Notes: generated from the letters alone by a model not told the origin. A DNA stretch of 64,000 nt from Mesorhizobium loti (GCF_013170705.1 NZ_CP033334.1:1302001-1366000); one strand, 5' to 3'; shown: positions 10,243 to 20,572, counted from the first letter of the stretch. Translations and numbers: made by a program.

Positions 10243-11721
10243 ATGCGAAATTACGGGGGTCTTGTCCACGCGGTCGGCGGGTTCGCCAGACATAGGGGTG
10301 GAAATTTCACGGTCCTGTTCGGCTTTGCTGCCTCGGTCCTGGCGCTGGCCGCCGGCTTCTCGGTCAACGTCGCGCAGCTCTACAATGCCAGATCGAGCCT
10401 GCAGGGCGTGGTCGACGCCGCGGTGACGTCAACGGCGCGCGACCTGACGACCGGCGCCGTCAAGGAAGCCGATGCCGACAAGGCAGTGCAAGCCTTTCTC
10501 GACGCCAACAGCATGGCCGGCATCCTGTCGGCCGACCAGGTCGTGCTGGACAGGCTCACCGTCAACCCGACGGCCAGAACCGTGCAGGCGGATGTGCATG
10601 TCGATGTCAGCCTATATTTTCCGTTGTTCGGCATCAGTGACATGCGGCGCGTCGCCGCCTCCACCACAGCACTTTATTCGGACAAGCAGGTCGAGGTCGC
10701 CATGATGCTCGACATAACGGGATCGATGGCGAAACGAGGCAATGTCGACAAGATCGGCGATCTGAAAGCAGCCGCGAAGAACGCCGTCCAGACGATGCTC
10801 CAGAACCAGGATCCGAAGAACCCCCGCATCCGCGTCGCGATCGTGCCTTACGCATCCGGCGTAAACGTCGGCAAGCTGGCGGAAAACGTCTACGCCGAGA
10901 AGCAGGCGAGCTCTGATCTGCCGCCGGTCGCCGGCAGTTCGCTTCTCGTCGCAAAGACGGGCAAGACGACATTGCCGTCCTTCGGCGACTACAAATCCAT
11001 TGTTGGCGCGGCAATGCCGAAGACCGACAATTGCGCGACGGAGAGGAAGGACAAGAACGGCAATGCGGATTTGAGTGCCGACGGCCCGGACACGGTTCGC
11101 ACCGACAAGACCGGCAAGAACTACTACGCCCTGGTCAACCGGGATGATCATCTGGGTGGCGGGAGCATGAACAGATGCCCTGACGCGGAAGTGATCCCGC
11201 TGACGGCTGATTCCGGCGCATTGCTTGATTCGATCGGGGCCTTCCGGGCCGGTGGTTATACGGCCGGCGCGATCGCCATCCAGTGGACCTATTACATGCT
11301 GTCGCCGCAATGGCGGGCTGCGATCAAGAGTGCCGGTCTCGGCAACGGCGCCTCGGATGCCAATGCAAAGAAAATTGCCAAGGTCGCGATCCTGATGACC
11401 GATGGCCAGTTCAATACCGCCTTCGCCGGAGCCGGGGGGAACTACAACGGCCAGGGCAACCTTGCACGTGGCAACGCCGAAGCCCTGTGCGGCAACATGA
11501 AAAATGATGGCATCGAGATTTTCACCATTGGCTTCGATCTGAACGACAAGGACATGTCGCCAACCGAGCGGGACCAGGCAAAGGCGGTGCTGAAGGGCTG
11601 TTCGTCGAAAGACGCCTCCGCCGCGGACAGGCATTATTTCGAGGTGTCCACCGGAGTGGAATTGGACGCCGCCTTCCAGGAAATCATCCGCAACACCGAG
11701 AAGGTCGCACTGACCCAGTAA
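10243..11721 (+). CDS. TadG-like pilus-assembly protein with von Willebrand factor A domain
   Basis: 492 residues. The N-terminus has the Tad-family pattern, a short basic leader (FARHRGGNF) and one membrane helix (about 22-47), followed by NARSSLQGVVDAAV. A periplasmic von Willebrand A domain starts near residue 150 with the metal-site motif MMLDITGSMAKRG (Asp-x-Thr-x-Ser variant) and a second acidic motif in ILMTDGQFN. TadG proteins are minor components or assembly factors of Flp/Tad pili. No other tad genes are nearby, so this is an orphan member, as is common in rhizobia. A clear terminator follows. Confidence 0.85.
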   Translation: MRNYGGLVHAVGGFARHRGGNFTVLFGFAASVLALAAGFSVNVAQLYNARSSLQGVVDAAVTSTARDLTTGAVKEADADKAVQAFLDANSMAGILSADQVVLDRLTVNPTARTVQADVHVDVSLYFPLFGISDMRRVAASTTALYSDKQVEVAMMLDITGSMAKRGNVDKIGDLKAAAKNAVQTMLQNQDPKNPRIRVAIVPYASGVNVGKLAENVYAEKQASSDLPPVAGSSLLVAKTGKTTLPSFGDYKSIVGAAMPKTDNCATERKDKNGNADLSADGPDTVRTDKTGKNYYALVNRDDHLGGGSMNRCPDAEVIPLTADSGALLDSIGAFRAGGYTAGAIAIQWTYYMLSPQWRAAIKSAGLGNGASDANAKKIAKVAILMTDGQFNTAFAGAGGNYNGQGNLARGNAEALCGNMKNDGIEIFTIGFDLNDKDMSPTERDQAKAVLKGCSSKDASAADRHYFEVSTGVELDAAFQEIIRNTEKVALTQ

Positions 11722-11734
11722 TCCGCAAAAGGAA

Positions 11735-11770
11735 AAGGCCGCCGCTTCTTTCGAAGCCGGCGGCCTTCCG
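11735..11770. terminator. Intrinsic terminator after the TadG-like gene
   Basis: AAGGCCGCCGCTTC pairs with GAAG-C-CGGCGGCCTT around a TTTC loop (one bulged C), about 14 bp of stem, followed by CCGTGTTT. It lies 13 bases after the stop codon. It could also stop minus-strand transcripts from the 23-codon ORF at 11837-11908. Confidence 0.7.
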
Positions 11771-11795
11771 TGTTTCCGTCCATGGCGCGGCCTGT

Positions 11796-11822
11796 GGCGG
11801 CAACCCCTTCGGGTTACCTGCC
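11796..11822 (-). terminator. Second hairpin downstream of the 23-codon ORF
   Basis: GGCGG-C-AACCC, a CTTC loop, and GGGTT-AC-CTGCC form a tetraloop hairpin about 15 bases beyond the small ORF's stop on the minus strand. No T tract follows, so it may be a transcript-stabilising hairpin rather than a terminator. Confidence 0.4.
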
Positions 11823-11836
11823 GCGCATCTCGCGCC

Positions 11837-11908
11837 TTAACGGGAAGACTGCTTCCCGAAAGTGCAATCCGCTGAGGCCACGTTCTGGAAAACGAAATCA
11901 CTCGACAT
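11837..11908 (-). CDS. Candidate 23-residue peptide with near-ideal Shine-Dalgarno
   Basis: ATG 11908 opens a 23-codon frame (starts MSSDFVFQN, ends FGKQSSR, one Cys at position 15, TAA stop). It is preceded by AAAGGAGGTGATCC (complement of 11910-11923), complementary over 14 bases to the 3' end of bacterial 16S rRNA, with 7 bases between GGAGG and the ATG. Two hairpins follow it. The peptide is not hydrophobic and does not match a family I know; it lacks the Glu-x3-Tyr core of PqqA. It is divergent from the cyclopropane fatty acid synthase gene. The very strong translation signal argues for a real small protein, but function is unknown and an accidental match is possible. Confidence 0.5.
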   Translation of the reverse strand: MSSDFVFQNVASADCTFGKQSSR

Positions 11909-12094
11909 CGGATCACCTCCTTTCGATTTGTTGAACACATGCTCATGATGGGGTGCGTTGCAGCAAATGACAAGGTGCCATGCTGAAAAAGGCGCCTGCC
12001 GGAAAATCCCGCCCGGGCAGATACGCGTGCTTCGGCTTGCGATCCACGTCCCGAACGGACAAGATTGTGAGATCGGGCCGCGGGGGGAACGAGC

Positions 12095-13357
12095 ATGGAT
12101 GCCACCGAAAGAGCCGCGCGCATCGTTCGAACGGTAATCGAGGCCCTGAAGCCGGGCTTTGCCGTCCGCCTGTGGACCGGAGAACGGATCGGTCCCGCCG
12201 AGGGACCGGTGCTTGCCATCAACGATCAGGACATTGTCTGGCAGTTGGCCCGCCGGCCCAATTTCTCGACGCTGCTGGAGATGTGGATTTCCCGGACGAT
12301 CGACGTCGAGGACGGCTCGCTGTTCGATCTCTACGCCTTGCCTTCGAAGGGAAAGCTGAGGTTGAAGGCATTGCCGAAGCTGGCGATCCTGCGCGACCTG
12401 CCCGCGGTCCTGTTCTCGCGACGGCAAATGACGAAACGGGCCGACCTGACCGGCCGCAATCCCTTCGTCAGCGGTTCCAACAAGCAGGCGATCGAACACC
12501 ACTACGATATTTCGAACGCATTCTACCGGCTCTTCCTCGACGAGCGCATGGTCTACACCTGCGCCTATTTCACCGATTTCGCCAATGGGATCGATCAGGC
12601 ACAGAAGGACAAGCTCGACCATATCTGCCGCAAGCTCCGGCTGAAGCCGGGCGACCGTCTGCTCGACATCGGATGCGGCTGGGGGGCGATGCTGATCCAT
12701 GCCGCGAAGCACTATGGCGCCATCGGCCATGGTGTCTCGCTGTCCGAGGAACAGACCCGGCTGGCGCGCGAACGCATCCGCGCAGAAGGGCTGGAGGACA
12801 AGATCACCATCGACATCAAGTCCTATACCGAACTCGACGGCAGCTATGACAAGATATCGTCGATCGGCATGTTCGAGGCCGTCGGTCTCGCCAACCACGC
12901 AACTTACTTCTCGACCGTCCATCGGCTGTTGAAGCCGGGCGGCATCTACCTGCACCACGCCATCACACGCCGCGGCAAGGGCGGAACGCGGAAGACGCTG
13001 CGCAAGGGCGCGGAATACAAGGCGCTGATCAAATACATTTTCCCGGGCGGCGAGGTCGACACGATCGGCATGACAACAGGCAATCTCGAGGCGCACGGCT
13101 TTCTCGTCGCCGATGTCGAGAATCTGCGTGAGCACTATGCCCGCACCTGCAGGCTGTGGGCCGAGCGCCTGCATGCCCGTTTCGACGAAGCGATCGCCGA
13201 GGTCGGCGAGCCCAAGGCGCGGCTATGGCTGCTTTACCTGACCGGCTGTTCGATCACCTTCGATCGCGGCTCGGCGCAGATATTCCAGACCGTCGCCACC
13301 AAGCGCGCGCGGGGGCCGAGCGGCCTGCCGCCGACGCGGGCGGATCTGTATCGGTAG
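12095..13357 (+). CDS. cfa: Cyclopropane-fatty-acyl-phospholipid synthase
   Basis: 420 residues, full length for the family. It adds a methylene from S-adenosylmethionine across cis double bonds of membrane phospholipid acyl chains. The N-terminal domain (about 1-125) binds lipid. The catalytic domain begins with IEHHYDISNAFYRLFLDERM and has VYTCAYF, the SAM motif LLDIGCGWGAM, and the SIGMFEAVG motif. YLHHAITRRGKGG and LYLTGCSITFDRG near the C-terminus are also family-like. Rhizobia often carry two or more such genes. The nearly 190 bases upstream are shared with the divergent 23-codon ORF. Confidence 0.95.
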   Translation: MDATERAARIVRTVIEALKPGFAVRLWTGERIGPAEGPVLAINDQDIVWQLARRPNFSTLLEMWISRTIDVEDGSLFDLYALPSKGKLRLKALPKLAILRDLPAVLFSRRQMTKRADLTGRNPFVSGSNKQAIEHHYDISNAFYRLFLDERMVYTCAYFTDFANGIDQAQKDKLDHICRKLRLKPGDRLLDIGCGWGAMLIHAAKHYGAIGHGVSLSEEQTRLARERIRAEGLEDKITIDIKSYTELDGSYDKISSIGMFEAVGLANHATYFSTVHRLLKPGGIYLHHAITRRGKGGTRKTLRKGAEYKALIKYIFPGGEVDTIGMTTGNLEAHGFLVADVENLREHYARTCRLWAERLHARFDEAIAEVGEPKARLWLLYLTGCSITFDRGSAQIFQTVATKRARGPSGLPPTRADLYR

Positions 13358-14106
13358 CTACAGGAAGCGCATCGCGTCGCCGACCTTGATGCCGGCCGGC
13401 CGATCCACCGTGCAGTAGACGCCGAGATTGTGGGCGTTGTGGCGAACCAGGTTGCGAAGGATCGCCGGATCGTTGTCGAAGCCGTCCTGGGCGATGATGG
13501 TGAAGCCGCAGCGGCGGCATGGTTCGGAAATCGTCAGGAGCAGGTCGCCGATCGCGAGCTTGCGGCCGATCCATTCCGTTTCGGGAAACGAGCCTTCCAT
13601 CGCCGCCATGTCGACGACGATGTTGGGGCGGAAGCGGCGCGCGTCGGCCGCCCCATCCGGATGCAGCGCCTTCAGCCGCGCAAGCGAAGCCGTGGTCAAG
13701 AGGTGGATCGGCGCCTTGGTGTAACGCGCCTGCGTGACCGGACCGGCATAGGCCGGTGGTGCATTCTCCCGGCTGAATGGTCGGATCGAGGCGGCAAAGC
13801 CGAGATAGGCCGATACGGCGCCGTCGCATTCGGTGCCTGGCGCGGCCAGCCAGTCGCCGTCAGGGACGGCGACCTCCAGGTCGCGATCATTGGCCAGCCG
13901 GGTTCGGATGCGCGGCACTTTGTGCCATTTCGCGTCGCGGTCCGGCCGGGCGATCTCGTTGTCCGAGGTATCGACGAGGCCGAACATGCGATCGCCCGCC
14001 ATGCCCGCCGGTCCGACCATGATGGCGTCCCGGCGCTCGCCGGCGAGCGAACTTGCCGGATAGCGCCAGAGCTGGCTGACCGAGCCCAATGCGGCGTCTT
14101 CCCGCA

Positions 14107-14107
<1 letters not shown>
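13358..14107 (-). CDS. MOSC domain protein (YcbX/MOSC N-terminal beta-barrel type)
   Basis: 249 residues. An N-terminal beta-barrel (SVSQLWRYPASSLAGERRD) precedes a C-terminal MOSC domain with the conserved FRPNIVVDM and a cysteine motif, SEPCRRCGFTIIAQDG. MOSC proteins deliver or transfer sulfur from molybdenum-cofactor-type sulfur carriers or reduce N-hydroxylated compounds (YcbX, mARC). The exact substrate is unknown. The start codon shares one base with the acs stop (TGATG), so it is translationally coupled to acs. The 13357/13358 junction with cfa is tail to tail with no gap. Confidence 0.82.
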
Positions 14108-16062
<1,955 letters not shown>

Positions 16063-16231
16063 TCCTGATCTTCCTCCCGAACCAATCCGCCGGCTTGAAA
16101 CGCCGGCGGGATCGCGGCGACGCAGCCGCGAATTCGGCGGCATTATTACCAGTTCCGCCGTAACGGCAATATTAGACGTTGGATTCGCGCGGCGGGATGC
16201 CGCAGGGAGCCCCGTACGCGCTGTCAGCACT

Positions 16232-16272
16232 CGAACCGGTTCGCTGCTAACTGTATGTTTTCGCATCGAAAA
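16232..16272. promoter_or_regulatory. Palindromes upstream of acs and usg
   Basis: CGAACCGGTTCG (16232-16243) is a perfect 12-bp palindrome, and TTTTCG-CAT-CGAAAA (16258-16272) is a second one. They lie 21 bases apart (left end to left end 26), in the 303-base interval between divergent acs and usg. The spacing and symmetry look like protein-binding sites. No regulator gene is adjacent. The rest of the interval holds no gene I can support. Confidence 0.4.
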
Positions 16273-16365
16273 GCCTGTTTCGATCAGGAAAAATCAATAG
16301 ACAGTTAAGCAACGGCGCGCACAATCTGACGTTGGGAGGAAAGGAGACTCAACCTGGGGACCGCC

Positions 16366-16638
16366 ATGCGCGACCATTCCGAAATGGACCTGATGCTCAA
16401 GGGCTATGGCTTGACCACGGCCAAGATTCTTTATCACTTTCCCGACCATCCCCATCTCCTGCAGAGCTTCATCTGGCAGGACTACGACCTGGCGCCGCAG
16501 TTTCCGGTATTGATCCGCTTCATCGAATTCTGGAGGGCGAAGCTCGACGGGCCGCTGCATTCGGTCGTCTACACGCACCAGAAGCTGGTCGCGCCGAATG
16601 AATGGCGCAAGGTGGACGGGGAGTTCGTGCTGCACTGA
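16366..16638 (+). CDS. usg: Usg family protein
   Basis: 90 residues, nearly all of them the Usg domain: MLKGYGLTTAKILYHFPDHP, LQSFIWQDYDLAPQFP and FIEFWRAKLDGPLHSV. Usg was named for its position upstream of trp genes in Pseudomonas/Caulobacter-type genomes; its molecular role is not established. No trp genes are nearby here. ATG 16366 is preceded by GGGGACC; an in-frame ATG at 16384 is an alternative start that retains the domain. Confidence 0.85.
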   Translation: MRDHSEMDLMLKGYGLTTAKILYHFPDHPHLLQSFIWQDYDLAPQFPVLIRFIEFWRAKLDGPLHSVVYTHQKLVAPNEWRKVDGEFVLH

Positions 16639-16764
16639 GCGCGACCGCAGACGGTCTGTTTCCATTCTCATGCGGCGACAGCAACGCGGCGGTCGTCTAT
16701 TGTTCGCTGGCGGCGCGGCAAGGCAGGGTGCCCCAAGGCGGCGTCCGCGATCGGGAGAACGGAC

Positions 16765-17157
16765 ATGACCGCTTTCGACTATGCCGCGCTGCTGCTTCGG
16801 GTCAGCATCGGCGGCCTGTTTCTTGCCCATGCCTATTTGAAATACGCCGTCTTCACGCCGAAAGGCACAACCGACTATTTCCAGTCGCTCGGCGTGCCCG
16901 GCTATTTCGGCTTGATCGCCATCGCCGCCGAAACGGCCGGCGGGCTTGGCCTGATCTTCGGCGTCGCCACGCGGCTGGCGGCCATCCTGCTCATTCCGCT
17001 GATGCTGGGCACGATCGTGCTCGTCCACGGCAAGAATGGTTTCTGGTTCACCAATGCGGGCGGCGGCTGGGAATATCCGGCGTTGTGGATCGTCTGCCTA
17101 GTCGTCATCGCCCTCATCGGCAGCGGCCACGCGGCACTCTGGCCGATCTGGGGATAG
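16765..17157 (+). CDS. DoxX family membrane protein
   Basis: 130 residues with four predicted membrane helices: LLLRVSIGGLFLAHA, YFGLIAIAAETAGGLGLIFG, LAAILLIPLMLGTIVLVHG and ALWIVCLVVIALIG. The motif HGKNGFWFTNAGGGWEYP is characteristic of DoxX proteins. The family includes subunits of oxidoreductase complexes and proteins linked to thiosulfate or glutathione redox; the role here is unknown. ATG 16765 follows GGGAGAACGG. It converges with an aldo/keto reductase gene across a strong hairpin. Confidence 0.85.
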   Translation: MTAFDYAALLLRVSIGGLFLAHAYLKYAVFTPKGTTDYFQSLGVPGYFGLIAIAAETAGGLGLIFGVATRLAAILLIPLMLGTIVLVHGKNGFWFTNAGGGWEYPALWIVCLVVIALIGSGHAALWPIWG

Positions 17158-17169
17158 CGTGTTCCGGGT

Positions 17170-17196
17170 CCTGGGTCGCGTACCACGCGACCCAGG
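17170..17196. terminator. Convergent terminator between doxX-like gene and aldo/keto reductase
   Basis: Perfect 11-bp stem CCTGGGTCGCG / CGCGACCCAGG with a 5-base loop (TACCA), centred in the 48-base gap between the two stop codons. No clear T tract on either side. Confidence 0.6.
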
Positions 17197-17205
17197 CAGG
17201 AGATG

Positions 17206-18240
17206 TCACACCGCCGGTGGGTTAAGCCGGGCGAAGCCTTCCTGGCGGCGATAGGGGAAATACGGGTAGGGCGCGGTGACTTCGCTCGCCGCGTCGAGTT
17301 TCTTCACCTGATCCGGCGTCAGCGCCCAGCCGACCGCGCCGAGGTTCTGGCGCAACTGCTCCTCGTTGCGGGCGCCGATGATGACGGAGGAAACGGTCGG
17401 GCGCTGCAACAGCCAGTTGATGGCGATCTGCGGCACCGTCTTGCTGGTCTCCTGCGCCACCGCGTCGAGCGCGTCCATGACCCGGTAGAGATGCTCGTCC
17501 TCGACCGGCGGGCCGAAATCCGCCGTGTCATGCAGCCGGCTCTTTTCCGGCAGCGGCTGGCCACGGCGGATCTTGCCGGTCAGCCGGCCCCAGCCGAGGG
17601 GGCTCCAGACCAGTGCGCCGACGCCCTGGTCGAGGCCGAGCGGCATCAGTTCCCACTCATAGTCGCGGCCGACCAGCGAGTAGTAGACCTGATGCGCGGC
17701 ATAGCGGGGATAGCCGTGCTTGTCGGCCTCCGCCAGCGACTTCATCACTTGCCAGCCGGAGAAGTTGGAGACGCCGACATAGCGCAGCTTGCCGGCGCGC
17801 ACGAGTTCGTCCAGCGTCGAAAGCACCTCCTCGATCGGCGTGCCGGCATCAAAGGCATGCAGTTGCAACAGGTCGATGTAGTCGGTGCCGAGGCGTTTCA
17901 GCGCGGCGTCCGTGGCCTTGATCAGCCGCGAACGCGACGAGCCGTAGTCGGCCGGCCCGTCACCCATCGGCAGCGAGGTCTTGGTCGAGATCAGCACGGC
18001 GTCGCGGCGGCCCTTGATCGCTTCGCCCAGCACCTGTTCCGAGGCGCCGCTCGAATAGACGTCGGCCGTGTCGAACAGATTGACGCCGGCTTCAAGGCAG
18101 ATGTCGATCAGCCGCCGCGCTTCCCTGGCGTCGCTGTTGCCCCAGGCACCGAACAGCGGGCCGGAGCCGCCGAAGGTTCCCGCGCCGAACGAGAGTGCGG
18201 GCACTTTCAGGCCCGATGCGCCGAGACGTCGATAATCCAT
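17206..18240 (-). CDS. Aldo/keto reductase
   Basis: 344-residue NADP-dependent oxidoreductase with a TIM-barrel fold. The catalytic tetrad is visible as Asp and Tyr in FDTADVYSSG, Lys in ISTKTSL and His in LLQLHAFD. The cofactor-binding C-terminal part has VIIGARNEEQLRQNLGA. The start MDYRRLGASGLKVP is the standard N-terminus, with CAGGAGC upstream of ATG 18240. Substrate unknown. The downstream-strand neighbour, an MFS exporter, lies 55 bases before it and may share its transcript. A second aldo/keto reductase lies at 20573-21622. Confidence 0.92.
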   Translation of the reverse strand: MDYRRLGASGLKVPALSFGAGTFGGSGPLFGAWGNSDAREARRLIDICLEAGVNLFDTADVYSSGASEQVLGEAIKGRRDAVLISTKTSLPMGDGPADYGSSRSRLIKATDAALKRLGTDYIDLLQLHAFDAGTPIEEVLSTLDELVRAGKLRYVGVSNFSGWQVMKSLAEADKHGYPRYAAHQVYYSLVGRDYEWELMPLGLDQGVGALVWSPLGWGRLTGKIRRGQPLPEKSRLHDTADFGPPVEDEHLYRVMDALDAVAQETSKTVPQIAINWLLQRPTVSSVIIGARNEEQLRQNLGAVGWALTPDQVKKLDAASEVTAPYPYFPYRRQEGFARLNPPAV

Positions 18241-18295
18241 TTTCTGCTCCTGGTGGTTTGGAAAGAGGAAAGGCAATCCGGTTCGCCGACGAGCG

Positions 18296-19477
18296 TCAGG
18301 ACCGGACGGAGACAGGCTCGCCGAGCGCGTTGGTGCGATCGAGGCGCAGGGCCAGCGCGGCCACGGCGAGTGCGGCGACTGGCAGCAGGGCGGCGACCCA
18401 GGTGAGCGAACCCAATCCGAGGCCATGGGCGATGACCACGCCGCCAAGCCAGGCGCCGGAGGCGTTGCCGAGATTGAAGGCGGCGATGTTGAAGGACGAG
18501 GCGAGGCTCTGGCCGGCGCCTTGCGCCTTTTCCAGTACCCACATCTGCAGCGGCGCCACCGTGGCGAAGGCCGCGGCGCCCAACAGGCCGACATAGATGA
18601 CGGCCATAACCTGGCTGTGGATGGCGAAGCTCATGGTCGCCAGCACAAGGGCCAGCACGACGAGACTGCCCAGCACCGCCGGCACCAGCCAGCGGTCGGC
18701 GACCTTGCCGCCGGCGAGGTTGCCGGCGATGAGGCCGCCGCCGAAGACGAGCAGGATCGGCGACACGGCGGCTTCCTCGAAGCCGCTGATCTGCGTCAAC
18801 AGCGGCGCGATGTAGGTGAAGACGGCGAAGACGCCGGCATAGCCGAGCACGGTGGTGGCAAGCCCGAGCAGGACCGGCGTGCGGCGCAGCACGGCGAGAT
18901 CGGCGCGCAGGTCGCTCCTCTCGGGCGCGGCCTGGCTGCTCGGCACCAGGGCCAGGATGACGGCGAAGGCCGCCAGGCCGACCGCGGTGACCGCCCAGAA
19001 GGTCGCACGCCAGCCGAAGGCCTGGCCAAGCCAGGTGCCGAAAGGCACGCCGAGGATGTTGGCGATGGTGAGCCCGGTGAACATCAGCGCGATCGCCGAG
19101 GCCTTCCTGTTGGGCGCGACCAGGCCGGTGGCGACCACCGAGCCGACGCCGAAGAAGGTGCCGTGGGCAAAGGCGGTGACGACGCGCGCACCCATCAGGG
19201 TCCAGTAGTCGGGGGCCAGCGCACAAGCGAGGTTGCCCAGCGTGAAGATCGCCATCAGCGCCAGAAGCACGGTCTTGCGCGGCCAATTGCCGGTGGCGAT
19301 GGTGAGCAGCGGCGCGCCGATGACGACGCCGAGCGCGTAGCCCGAAATGAGCTGCCCGGCGGCGGAGATCGAGACGCCGAGATCCTTGCTGACGTCGAGC
19401 AGCAGGCCCATGATGACGAATTCGGTGACGCCGATGCCGAAGGCACCGGCGGCGAGGGCGTAGAGAGCAAGAGGCAT
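18296..19477 (-). CDS. MFS transporter, DHA1 (AraJ/YdhP-like) drug or arabinose efflux type
   Basis: 393 residues with twelve predicted helices. The first helix reads LALYALAAGAFGIGVTEFVIMG and is followed by LLLDVSKDLGVSISAAGQLISGYALGV, the signature of the DHA1 YdhP/AraJ/YnfM group. RKTVLLALMAIFTLGN is the loop 2-3 region. The role is probably efflux; substrate unknown. ATG 19477 was chosen over an in-frame GTG four codons upstream. It is divergent from a LysR-type regulator, the usual arrangement for regulator and target, and is followed by an aldo/keto reductase. Confidence 0.88.
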   Translation of the reverse strand: MPLALYALAAGAFGIGVTEFVIMGLLLDVSKDLGVSISAAGQLISGYALGVVIGAPLLTIATGNWPRKTVLLALMAIFTLGNLACALAPDYWTLMGARVVTAFAHGTFFGVGSVVATGLVAPNRKASAIALMFTGLTIANILGVPFGTWLGQAFGWRATFWAVTAVGLAAFAVILALVPSSQAAPERSDLRADLAVLRRTPVLLGLATTVLGYAGVFAVFTYIAPLLTQISGFEEAAVSPILLVFGGGLIAGNLAGGKVADRWLVPAVLGSLVVLALVLATMSFAIHSQVMAVIYVGLLGAAAFATVAPLQMWVLEKAQGAGQSLASSFNIAAFNLGNASGAWLGGVVIAHGLGLGSLTWVAALLPVAALAVAALALRLDRTNALGEPVSVRS

Positions 19478-19597
19478 GGCGGTTCCCACTTTGAAAGACG
19501 GCCGTTAAGGCGATGAGCGCCCTTGTCCAATCCGCGCCCCGACCGGGAAGATCGTGTTGCCGGGTGCTGTGAACCAGACTTGATCAAGGCATATTTT

Positions 19598-19616
19598 CTG
19601 TGAAATAGATTCACAG
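19598..19616. promoter_or_regulatory. Palindromic operator abutting the LysR-type gene start
   Basis: CTGTGAA-N5-TTCACAG (19-bp dyad) ends on the base before ATG 19617. A third copy of the half-site CTGTGAA is at 19567-19573, exactly 31 bp upstream (about three helical turns), between the divergent MFS and LysR-type genes. Likely the regulator's binding region, giving autorepression plus control of the exporter. Confidence 0.65.
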
Positions 19617-20525
19617 ATGGCCAGACCCGACATAAACCGTTCCGGCGAGATCGAAGTCTTCGTGCGCGTCGTCGAGGCAGGCAGCTTTTCCGCCGCGGCG
19701 CGCGCGTTGCGCATGACGCCGTCGGCCGTCAGCAAGCTAATCGCGAGGCTGGAATCCCGGCTCGGCGCGCGGCTGGTCAGCCGCTCGACGCGCAAGCTGC
19801 TGCTGACCCCGGAAGGGGCGGCGTTCTATGAAAGCGGACTACGCATCCTCGCCGACATGGCAGCAGCAGAGCGCGAGGCGGCCGCGGGCGCCGCACCGCG
19901 CGGGCGGCTGCGCGTCAACACCTACGTGCCGTTCGGGGTGCACCGGCTGATCCCGCTGCTGCCGCGCTTCCTCGAACGCTATCCCGAAATCTCGGTCGAT
20001 CTGGTGCTGACCGACAGTGTCATCGACCTGATGGCCGAACGTGCCGATGTGGCGATCCGGGCCGGGCCGCTTGGCGAGTCACGGCTGGTGGCGCGCAAGC
20101 TCGGGCAGAGCCCGGTGGTCGTCGTTGCGGCCCCTTCCTACCTCGAGCCGCACGGCACGCCGCTGACGCCGGCCGATCTCGACACACACAACCGGATGGG
20201 CTTCGGCTTCGTCAGGCACATTGACGGCTGGCCGTTCCTCGACGCGCAGGGCAATGCCGTCATGATCCCGATCACCGGCAACACCCAGGTCAGCGACGGC
20301 GAGGCAATGCGGCTGATGACGCTGGCCGGGGCAGGCATTTCCCGGCTGGCGCGCTGGCATGTGGCGGCCGACATCGCCGCCGGGCGGCTAGTGCCGCTGC
20401 TGGAGGATTTCAACCCGGGCGACGAGGAGGCGACGCATGCTGTCTATGTCGGCCAGGGCCGGCATCTGCCGGCACGGGTAAGGGCGTTTCTCGATTTCCT
20501 GGGCGAGAGCGTGCGGCTGGGCTGA
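19617..20525 (+). CDS. LysR-family transcriptional regulator
   Basis: 302 residues. The N-terminal winged helix-turn-helix (about 10-68: FVRVVEAGSFSAAARALRM, SAVSKLIARLESRLGARL) is typical of the family, and RLVSRSTRKLLLTPEG completes the wing. The effector-binding domain runs from about residue 95. It is closest in style to the CrgA/DhpR-like LysR subgroup that regulates adjacent efflux or reductase genes. The start ATG directly follows a 19-bp palindrome, leaving little room for a ribosome binding site, so the mRNA may be nearly leaderless or translation weak. Confidence 0.9.
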   Translation: MARPDINRSGEIEVFVRVVEAGSFSAAARALRMTPSAVSKLIARLESRLGARLVSRSTRKLLLTPEGAAFYESGLRILADMAAAEREAAAGAAPRGRLRVNTYVPFGVHRLIPLLPRFLERYPEISVDLVLTDSVIDLMAERADVAIRAGPLGESRLVARKLGQSPVVVVAAPSYLEPHGTPLTPADLDTHNRMGFGFVRHIDGWPFLDAQGNAVMIPITGNTQVSDGEAMRLMTLAGAGISRLARWHVAADIAAGRLVPLLEDFNPGDEEATHAVYVGQGRHLPARVRAFLDFLGESVRLG

Positions 20526-20530
20526 ACGGT

Positions 20531-20556
20531 TTTCGGGAGCCGGCCGGCTCCCGAAA
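20531..20556. terminator. Perfect 26-bp palindrome between convergent genes
   Basis: TTTCGGGAGCCGG / CCGGCTCCCGAAA is perfectly self-complementary and lies 5 bases past the LysR-type stop, 16 bases before the reductase stop on the other strand. It probably acts as a bidirectional terminator. Confidence 0.65.
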
Positions 20557-20572
20557 TGTCTGTGCCGGCTGC

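Noticed and set aside
11837..11908. 23-codon ORF as pqqA
   Set aside because: The length fits PqqA but the required Glu-x3-Tyr pair is absent and no pqq genes are nearby; kept only as an unknown peptide.
11910..11923. Sequence identical to a 16S rRNA 3' end (GGATCACCTCCTTT) as a relic of an rRNA gene
   Set aside because: No further 16S-like sequence surrounds it, and on the minus strand it is perfectly placed as a Shine-Dalgarno for an ORF.
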